Source: Paracraurococcus sp049315625
GTDB lineage: Bacteria > Pseudomonadota > Alphaproteobacteria > Acetobacterales > Acetobacteraceae
Reading direction: 5' to 3'
Assembly: GCA_049315625.1 (NCBI GenBank)
Contig: JBMOJU010000145.1
Coordinates: forward strand, 1-11,839
Length of the DNA stretch: 11,839 bases
Made by a program: the position numbers and the translations under genes. The notes beneath the pieces were generated by a model that did no database searches, was not told where the DNA came from, and worked only from the letters and a program-made list of their open reading frames with translations. Shown one piece after another: positions 7,070 through 11,839 of the stretch. How positions within the stretch are numbered: the first letter of the stretch is position 1; each line of letters begins with the position of its first letter.

Positions 7070-8242
7070 ATGCCCATCGTCAACCGCATCGCCGATTTCG
7101 CCGCCGAGATGACCGCCTGGCGGCAGGATTTCCACGCCCATCCGGAGCTCGGCTTCGAGGAGCGCCGGACCAGCGACATCGTCGCCGCGAAGCTGGCCGA
7201 ATGGGGGATCGAGGTCACCCGCGGCATCGCCACCACCGGCCTGGTCGGCACCTTGCGGAACGGCGACAGCGGCCGGTCGATCGGCCTGCGCGCCGACATG
7301 GACTGCCTGCCGATGACCGAGCGGACCGGCCTGCCGCATGCCTCCACCGTGCCGGGGAAGATGCATGCCTGCGGCCATGACGGCCACACCGCGACGCTGC
7401 TGGGCGCGGCGAAGTATCTGGCGGAGACCCGGAATTTCGACGGCACCGTGCACTTCATCTTCCAGCCGGCGGAGGAAGGCGGCGGCGGCGGCAAGGTGAT
7501 GGTCGACGAGGGCCTGTTCGACCGCTTCCCCTGCGACAGCGTCTACGGCATCCACAACGACCCCACGCTGCCGCTGGGCGAGGCGCGCGTCGTCCCCGGC
7601 GTCATCCTGGCGGCGTCGGACCGCATCGCCATCACCATCCGCGGCATCGGCGGCCATGCGGCGCGGCCGCATGTCACGGTGGACCCGGTGCTGGTCGGCG
7701 CGCATGTGCTGGTGGCCTTGCAGGCGCTGGTCGCGCGCCGCACCGACCCGCTGGACAGCGCGGTGCTCAGCGTCACGATGTTCCATGCCGGCAGCGCCAT
7801 GAACGTCATCCCCGACGTCGCCGAGCTGAAGGGCACCGTCCGCACCCTGCGACCGGAGACGCGCGACATGATGGAGCGGCTGATCGCCCAGGTCGCCGCG
7901 AGCACGGCGGCGGCGCATGAGGCGACGGCGGAGGTGGTCTATACGCGGCTGTACCCGCCCACCGTGAACCACGTGGCGGAGACCGGCCGCGCCGCCCTGG
8001 CCGCCGGCCGCGTGCTGGGCGAGACGCGCGTGATCCAGGACAGCCCGCCGATCATGGGCGGGGAGGATTTCTCCTTCATGCTGCTCGCGCGGCCGGGCTG
8101 CTTCGTGATGATGGGGCAGCAGGGCCCGGACAAGGGCGGCGTGCCGGTGCACCACCCGCAATACGACTTCAACGATTCGATGCTGCCGGTGGGGGCGAGC
8201 TACTTCGCCACGCTGGTCGAGCAGGAGCTGCCGCGCGGGTAG
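7070..8242 (+). CDS. M20-family metallo-amidohydrolase (hippurate hydrolase/aminoacylase-like)
   Basis: This 390-residue cytoplasmic dinuclear zinc hydrolase of the M20D/amidohydrolase type cleaves N-acyl or amide bonds of amino-acid conjugates. Conserved blocks are HPELGFEERRTSD (24-36), LRADMDCLPM (73-82), the metal-binding HACGHDGHTA (99-108, C101 and H103), FQPAEEG (131-137, E135 as general base and E136 as metal ligand), YGIHN (159-163, H162), the dimerisation-domain GGHAARPH (194-201), GTVRTL (255-260) and the closing MGGEDFSFML (329-338). A histidine in HHP (361-363) completes the metal site. Length and order are normal for the family. There is no signal peptide, so the substrate must be imported. 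The ATG at 7070 has CGGAG 7 nt upstream; a TTG at 7040 would add ten unconserved residues. The gene is divergent from the PLP-enzyme operon, suggesting a related pathway, and ends in front of a strong hairpin. Hippurate, N-acetyl or IAA-amino-acid conjugates are all possible substrates. Confidence 0.93.
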   Translation: MPIVNRIADFAAEMTAWRQDFHAHPELGFEERRTSDIVAAKLAEWGIEVTRGIATTGLVGTLRNGDSGRSIGLRADMDCLPMTERTGLPHASTVPGKMHACGHDGHTATLLGAAKYLAETRNFDGTVHFIFQPAEEGGGGGKVMVDEGLFDRFPCDSVYGIHNDPTLPLGEARVVPGVILAASDRIAITIRGIGGHAARPHVTVDPVLVGAHVLVALQALVARRTDPLDSAVLSVTMFHAGSAMNVIPDVAELKGTVRTLRPETRDMMERLIAQVAASTAAAHEATAEVVYTRLYPPTVNHVAETGRAALAAGRVLGETRVIQDSPPIMGGEDFSFMLLARPGCFVMMGQQGPDKGGVPVHHPQYDFNDSMLPVGASYFATLVEQELPRG

Positions 8243-8268
8243 GGGGGGTCCGAACGCGCGTACCCCCC
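8243..8268 (+). other. Alternative hairpin (G6T / AC6) just after the M20 stop codon
   Basis: GGGGGGT at 8243-8249 and ACCCCCC at 8262-8268 form a perfect 7-bp stem with a 12-nt loop, starting one base after the TAG stop. The 3' arm shares positions 8265-8268 with the larger palindrome that follows, so the two structures are mutually exclusive in RNA. Whether this has a role is unknown. Confidence 0.4.
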
Positions 8269-8302
8269 GACCCTCCCCCGCTTCAGCGGCGGAGGGTCGG
8301 GG
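8265..8302. terminator. Long GC-rich palindrome between convergent genes: bidirectional terminator or dispersed intergenic repeat
   Basis: CCCCGACCCTCC (8265-8276) pairs exactly with GGAGGGTCGGGG (8291-8302). Inside it, CCGC (8278-8281) pairs with GCGG (8286-8289) around a TTCA loop, with one C/C mismatch between the two stems. This gives a 16-bp, nearly continuous hairpin in the 108-nt gap between the convergent M20 and 3-hydroxyacyl-CoA dehydrogenase genes. The symmetry and position fit transcription termination for both strands, but neither side has a run of T, so intrinsic termination would be weak. Palindromes of this GACCCTCC-type composition are often dispersed between genes in GC-rich proteobacteria, which is the main alternative. 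Confidence 0.55.
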
Positions 8303-8350
8303 TGGGGGTGTTTCCGCCGACGCGTTGCCCCACGCCGGCAGCCCTCTGGC

Positions 8351-9283
8351 TCACCCCTCCCGCTTCAATAACTCAAGCGCCGCCAGCAGCATCCGCTCGT
8401 ACTTCGCCCGCGCCTCCCGCGTGCTTTCCGGCGTCCAGTGCCAGAACCCCTCGCCGGTCTTGGCGCCGAGCTTCCCCGCCTCCACCAGCCCCATGATGGT
8501 CGGGCCGGGCGCGGTGCGGTTGGTCAGCGAGGGGTAGATCGTCGTCGCCGCGGCCACCTGCGTCTCCAGCCCCGCCAGCTCCTTCTGCAGGATCGGGCCG
8601 GCGCCCATGATGCGCATGCCGAAGGTGAAGCGTACCGCGTTGTCCACGTCCTCCGGCGTCGCCAGCCCTTCGTCGATGCAGTTGAAGGCTTCCCGCACCA
8701 TGGCGTGCTGGATGCGGTTCGCCAGGAACCCCGGCACGTCCCGCGCCACGCGGATCGGCACCCGGCCGAGGCTCGCCATGATGTCGGCGAGCTTTTCGCA
8801 GGTGGCGTCCTCGGTCTGCTCGCCCTTCACCACCTCGACGCCCGGCACCAAGTGCGCCGGCAGGAAGAAGTGCAGGTTGGCCATCCGCGCCTGGGTCGTG
8901 CAGCCGGCGGCGATGTCGGTGATGCGGAAGCCCGACGCATTGCTGGCGATCGGGATGCCTGGCGGGACGAGCGTATCGAGCGCGGCGAAGACCACGCGCT
9001 TCATCTCCAGCTGCTCGGGCACCGCCTCGATCACCAGGTCGGCGTCGGCGAAGCCGACATCGTCGATCGCCGCCACCAGATCCAGCGCATCGACCCGCCG
9101 CGCGGCGCCGCCGAGCTGCGACAGCGACAGCGTGACCCGGTCGAGCCGCGCCGGCCAGCTTGCGCGGTCGGGCTCCACCGCGGTCACCCGCCAGCCGCCG
9201 GCCAGGAAGATGGCGGCGATGTCGCAGCCCATCAGGCCGAAGCCGATGATGGCGGCGTGGCCGGGCACGGGGGCGGTGGTCAT
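8351..9283 (-). CDS. 3-hydroxyacyl-CoA dehydrogenase, short NAD-dependent form
   Basis: This 310-residue cytoplasmic oxidoreductase consists of the NAD-binding and C-terminal dimerisation domains of the 3-hydroxyacyl-CoA dehydrogenase family, without the enoyl-CoA hydratase domain of FadB/FadJ. The Rossmann motif GFGLMG is at 14-19, and E37 after beta-2 fits NAD rather than NADP. The catalytic set aligns with the family: S117 in SNASG, H138 in HFFLPAHLVPGVEVV, E150 twelve residues later, and N189 in GFLANR. The C-terminal domain has the usual MGAGP (226-230) and KTGEGFWHW (275-283) blocks. It would oxidise an L-3-hydroxyacyl-CoA, or a related hydroxy acid as in carnitine or gulonate dehydrogenases; the sequence alone does not decide. 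The ATG at 9283 is chosen because homology starts there and GAGGAT lies 9 nt upstream; a start at 9406 would overlap the upstream oxygenase gene. It follows that gene by 34 nt and is probably co-transcribed with it. Confidence 0.92.
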   Translation of the reverse strand: MTTAPVPGHAAIIGFGLMGCDIAAIFLAGGWRVTAVEPDRASWPARLDRVTLSLSQLGGAARRVDALDLVAAIDDVGFADADLVIEAVPEQLEMKRVVFAALDTLVPPGIPIASNASGFRITDIAAGCTTQARMANLHFFLPAHLVPGVEVVKGEQTEDATCEKLADIMASLGRVPIRVARDVPGFLANRIQHAMVREAFNCIDEGLATPEDVDNAVRFTFGMRIMGAGPILQKELAGLETQVAAATTIYPSLTNRTAPGPTIMGLVEAGKLGAKTGEGFWHWTPESTREARAKYERMLLAALELLKREG

Positions 9284-9292
9284 GGTGGGGCG

Positions 9293-9298
9293 ATCCTC
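9293..9298 (-). promoter_or_regulatory. Ribosome binding site of the 3-hydroxyacyl-CoA dehydrogenase
   Basis: GAGGAT on the minus strand, 9 nt from the ATG at 9283, supports that start over the in-frame codon at 9406. Confidence 0.55.
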
Positions 9299-9317
9299 GG
9301 GGCGATTGGCGCCCAGG

Positions 9318-10445
9318 CTAGCCCCGCGCGGCGCCGCCGGGGAGGGGTGGCGGCGGCGCCAGCGTGGCCATGTTCGCCTCCCGGATCTTGGCCGCGGCGT
9401 CGTCATACAGGAAAGGCAGCACGGCGTAGCGCGTGCCGCGCGTCACCGCCGTCGCCTCATGCAGCAGGGAGCAGGAAAACACCACGGCGCCGCCGGGCGG
9501 CGCCCGGTAGCAGCGCGAACCGAACTCCGGGAAGCGGAGGTCGCCGCCGTCGAAATCATCGTTCAGGTTGATGGTCACGGCGAAGCGGCGATGCGCCGTG
9601 CCCGGCGTCGTATTGTCGCGGTGGGCGGCGAAATGTCCGCGCGTCGCCGCATCGTAGCAGGCGATGATGTAGCGCTCGATCCGGGTCACCTCGAACTGGA
9701 AGATCTTCTGGATCTCTGGCGCCAGCCGGCGCGAGACGCGGCCGCGGATGGTCGCCTGCAGGTTCTCGTCCGTGATGTGGCAGTCGAAGCGCCGCTTCTG
9801 ACCGTAGTCGTAGACCCCAACCGTCTTGCCGTCGCGCAGCACCATGGTGCCGCTGTCCGCGGCGCCCGCCGTGCCGTAATAGTCGATCAGCATCCGGCAC
9901 AACTCCGACTCGAACACCCGCGGCAGCAGCAGCACCGGGGCGGGCGTTTCCTGTCCGGCATGCCGGTCCGGCGGCGGAAGTCGGCGCATCTGGGCCACCA
10001 GCTCGCCAGTCCGTTCCAGCGGGCAGGCGGCCATCACCCGCAATTGCGGGTCGAGCAGGAAGGCGCCCAGCCCGATCAAGGGCGCGCCGCCCTGCGGGGC
10101 GGGCCGCAGCAGGCCATAGGCACGGTAGGCGTCGCCGGCGGCATCGGCCAGGAGCCGCAGGCCCGGGATGACATCCTTGGGCCGGTCCGGCGCCAGCGGC
10201 CCCAGCGTCACCAGGAAGGCACACTGGTTCCTGTCATCCAGCAGGCCGTCGGTGCAGAGCGCCCGCATGGCGGTTGCCGCCGCCGCTGCCGCAGCGCCGC
10301 CCGCCGCCCCGACGAACAGCAGCAGGATGTAGCGGCCGGCGACGCTGGCGAAGGCGTATTCCGGATTGGCCGTGGTGGCGGCCAGGAACCACGGCGCCGG
10401 CTCGCCCGGGCGGGGGGGATGGATCTGGGTGGCATGGTCGGACAT
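9318..10445 (-). CDS. Peroxiredoxin-like domain fused to a 2OG-Fe(II) (prolyl 4-hydroxylase-type) oxygenase
   Basis: This 375-residue protein has two parts. Residues about 12-155 look like a thioredoxin-fold redoxin/AhpC-TSA domain: PGEPAPWF start, VAGRYILLLFVG strand, a D105-x-YRAYGLL segment, and a LLDPQLRVMAA strand. The loop after the LLLFV strand, where a peroxidatic cysteine belongs (about 46-52), is Gly/Ala only, so peroxidase activity is unlikely. Residues about 170-350 form a double-stranded beta-helix dioxygenase: iron ligands H275-R-D277 and H329, and the 2-oxoglutarate-binding R339 exactly ten residues after the distal histidine. RFAVTINLNDDFDGGDLRFP (287-306) is typical of the prolyl 4-hydroxylase alpha-subunit/PKHD group. 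The tail is proline-rich. Substrate is unknown; such enzymes hydroxylate protein side chains or small molecules. The ATG at 10445 has GGAG 5 nt upstream. The gene lies 76 nt after the MATE gene and 34 nt before the dehydrogenase. The fold assignment of the N-terminal part is less certain than that of the oxygenase. Confidence 0.88.
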   Translation of the reverse strand: MSDHATQIHPPRPGEPAPWFLAATTANPEYAFASVAGRYILLLFVGAAGGAAAAAAATAMRALCTDGLLDDRNQCAFLVTLGPLAPDRPKDVIPGLRLLADAAGDAYRAYGLLRPAPQGGAPLIGLGAFLLDPQLRVMAACPLERTGELVAQMRRLPPPDRHAGQETPAPVLLLPRVFESELCRMLIDYYGTAGAADSGTMVLRDGKTVGVYDYGQKRRFDCHITDENLQATIRGRVSRRLAPEIQKIFQFEVTRIERYIIACYDAATRGHFAAHRDNTTPGTAHRRFAVTINLNDDFDGGDLRFPEFGSRCYRAPPGGAVVFSCSLLHEATAVTRGTRYAVLPFLYDDAAAKIREANMATLAPPPPLPGGAARG

Positions 10446-10477
10446 GGCTGCTCCGCGGCGGTCGTCACCCCCGATAG

Positions 10478-10504
10478 ATCATATTGCCCCCCGCCAGAAA
10501 CCAA
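10478..10504 (-). promoter_or_regulatory. Tentative promoter for the oxygenase-dehydrogenase pair
   Basis: On the minus strand TATGAT (10478-10483, one change from TATAAT) is preceded by TTGGTT (10499-10504) with a short 15-nt spacer. It lies in the only AT-richer patch of the 76-nt gap between the MATE stop and the oxygenase start, 33 nt from the start codon. The -35 match and spacing are poor, so this is a suggestion only. Confidence 0.25.
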
Positions 10505-10521
10505 GGTTTGAATTGCGCCGG

Positions 10522-11839
10522 TCAGCCCGACCAGACGCCCGGGCGCACCGAGGCTGCGGTGACCAGCCCGTAGGCGGAGATGCCGAGCGCCACCGCGACG
10601 AATTGGCCGGCCAGGCCGAAGCCCAGCCAATCCCCCAGTACCCAGCCGCCGCCGACCGCCAGCACGATGCGGGAGACGGCAGCCACCGCCGGCCAGCGCA
10701 TCCGCCCCGCCCCCATCGAAGCGAAGTACAGCGCCATGCCGACGCCGAAGCCCGGCAGCGCCCAGCCGATGATCGAAAGCGCCTGGGTGGCGATCGCCAC
10801 CACCGCCGGGTCGCCGCTGAAGGCGCGCGCCGTGGCGCCGGGGAAGATCGCCACCGCCAGCCCGACCGACGCGGTCACGCCGAGCGCCATCAGCGCCCCG
10901 GCCCAGGCGGTGCGGCGCGCCGTCGCCCAATCCCCCGCGCCGACCGCGCGGCCGACCAGCGCCGTCAGCGCCGACCCCACGCCGAAGGCCAGCGGCACCA
11001 TCAGGAATTCCAGCTGGGCGGAAACGCCATAGGCGGCGACCGCCGCGGCGCCGTGCGCCGCGCTCCGCGCGGTGACCAGGATGGTGGTGAGGTTGGCGAT
11101 GGTCGCCATGATGCAGGCGACCAGCCCGACCGAGAGTATCCGCCCGAACAGCGCCCGCTGCAGGCTGACCCGCAGGGTCGGCTTGAACCCCGCCCCGCCG
11201 GCCAGCACCACCGCCGCCATGCCGGCCGTGGCCGCCGCCATCACCACGGCGAAGGCGATGCCGGCCCCGGCCAGGCCGAGCCCGGCCGGTTCCATCAGCG
11301 CCCAGGCGAGCGGCGGGTAGCAGAGCCAGGCCACCAGCAACACGCGCGACGCCAGCGCATGCCGCCCGCCGCCACGCAGCACCGAGGCCAGGGTATTCGC
11401 CAGCCAGGCCGGGATGGCGCCCGCGCCGAACAGCCAGGCACAATACGCCGAGGCCGCCGCCGCGGCCTCCGCCCCGCCGATCAGGCCGAGGATCTGCCGC
11501 GGGAAGCCGGCCAGCAGCACCGCGAAGACCAGGCCGAAGCCGAGCGCGATGACCACGGCATGGATCACCAGCGCCGCGGCTTCCGCCTGCCGCTTCGCCC
11601 CCAGCGCCCGGGCGATGGCGGAGACCACGCCGCCGCCCATGGCACCGGTCGACATCTGCTGCAGCAGCAGGGCGAAGGGCAGCACCACCGCCCAGCCGGC
11701 GAGCGAGGCGGTGCCCTGCCGCGCCGCCAGCCAGGGCTCGACCAGCTGGCAGAGCGCCTGCACGGCGGCGACCAGCGTGGTCGGCGCGGCGAGCGTCAGG
11801 ACCCGGCGCAGCACGGTGCCGAGCGGCGGGGCGGCGGGC
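10522..11839 (-). CDS. MATE-family multidrug/metabolite efflux transporter (5' end at or beyond the window edge)
   Basis: This is a 12-helix inner-membrane exporter of the multi antimicrobial extrusion family (Na+ or H+ antiport of cationic or aromatic compounds). The frame is open to the right edge; a GTG at 11814 would give 430 residues, but the codons beyond it also read as plausible protein (ending PPLGT before the GTG), so the true start may lie outside. Both internal repeats are visible. The first half carries TGAMGGGVVSAIARALGAKR near 56-75 (numbered from that GTG). The second half carries the matching PLAFGVGSALTALVGRAVGA block followed by a GDWATARR loop, as in NorM-like proteins. 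The C-terminus at 10522 is complete. Downstream, 76 nt away, is the oxygenase gene on the same strand; co-transcription is possible, though a tentative separate promoter lies between them. The substrate cannot be inferred. Confidence 0.9.
   Translation of the reverse strand, partial: PAAPPLGTVLRRVLTLAAPTTLVAAVQALCQLVEPWLAARQGTASLAGWAVVLPFALLLQQMSTGAMGGGVVSAIARALGAKRQAEAAALVIHAVVIALGFGLVFAVLLAGFPRQILGLIGGAEAAAAASAYCAWLFGAGAIPAWLANTLASVLRGGGRHALASRVLLVAWLCYPPLAWALMEPAGLGLAGAGIAFAVVMAAATAGMAAVVLAGGAGFKPTLRVSLQRALFGRILSVGLVACIMATIANLTTILVTARSAAHGAAAVAAYGVSAQLEFLMVPLAFGVGSALTALVGRAVGAGDWATARRTAWAGALMALGVTASVGLAVAIFPGATARAFSGDPAVVAIATQALSIIGWALPGFGVGMALYFASMGAGRMRWPAVAAVSRIVLAVGGGWVLGDWLGFGLAGQFVAVALGISAYGLVTAASVRPGVWSG

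Noticed and set aside
4649..7112. Two roughly 500-codon plus-strand open frames antisense to the AtuA and PLP-enzyme genes
   Set aside because: They have the typical His/Gln/Arg/Gly-rich antisense composition of GC-rich DNA, and the minus-strand genes have full family signatures and ribosome sites.
6908..8161. 417-codon minus-strand open frame opposite the M20 hydrolase
   Set aside because: It is antisense to a gene with an intact metal site. Its His/Arg/Ala-rich sequence matches no family.
9300..9314. GGGCG/CGCCC hairpin between the oxygenase and dehydrogenase genes
   Set aside because: The stem is 5 bp, there is no T-run, and it sits just ahead of the dehydrogenase ribosome site in a co-oriented 34-nt gap. 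It is too weak to call a terminator.
8607..10511. 634-codon plus-strand open frame antisense to the dehydrogenase and oxygenase
   Set aside because: It has no motif, crosses two well-supported genes, and has a low-complexity Arg/Ala/Gly/Gln-rich composition.

Overview
This window is high-GC DNA (about 70% or more by eye) with strong G/C bias at third codon positions and almost no non-coding space. The gene families present are a SelA/DgaE-like PLP enzyme, AtuA-type proteins, an AspT-type exchanger, an M20 amidohydrolase, a 3-hydroxyacyl-CoA dehydrogenase, a 2OG-Fe(II) oxygenase, and MFS and MATE carriers. Together with the composition they suggest a metabolically versatile alphaproteobacterium, perhaps Acetobacteraceae (Roseomonas-like). 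That placement is an inference: there is no rRNA or other phylogenetic marker here. I saw no transposase, integrase, tRNA, CRISPR array or phage gene.

Layout. (1) Positions 2-874, plus strand: the C-terminal part of an MFS transporter, cut by the left edge. (2) Positions 953-6911, minus strand: a tightly packed five-gene run, read right to left. It encodes a SelA/DgaE-like PLP enzyme, an AtuA-family protein, a separate small AtuA C-terminal-domain protein (1-nt TGATG overlap), an AspT-type exchanger with two RCK_C domains, and a cytochrome P450. Gaps are 34, -1, 64 and 51 nt, so it is very likely one transcription unit. (3) Positions 7070-8242, plus strand: an M20 amidohydrolase divergent from that operon, sharing a 158-nt intergenic region that holds an 8-bp inverted repeat. 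(4) Positions 8243-8350: a convergent intergenic region with a long GC-rich palindrome and an overlapping alternative hairpin. (5) Positions 8351-11839, minus strand: a MATE exporter (5' end at or beyond the window edge), then a fusion of a peroxiredoxin-like domain to a 2OG-Fe(II) dioxygenase, then a short 3-hydroxyacyl-CoA dehydrogenase. The last two are 34 nt apart.

How the genes may work together (inference): the M20 hydrolase could release an amino acid from an amide or N-acyl conjugate. The PLP enzyme could perform an elimination or similar reaction on an amino-acid-like substrate, AtuA plus its detached C-terminal domain would act on a downstream (possibly acyl) intermediate, and the AspT-like carrier would exchange substrate for product. 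The P450 would add an oxidation step. No regulator or ferredoxin is encoded in the window. The combination of PLP enzyme, split AtuA, AspT-like carrier and P450 is the best candidate here for an uncharacterised system. The Prx-like/2OG oxygenase fusion, which has no cysteine where the peroxidatic one should be, is the most unusual single protein.
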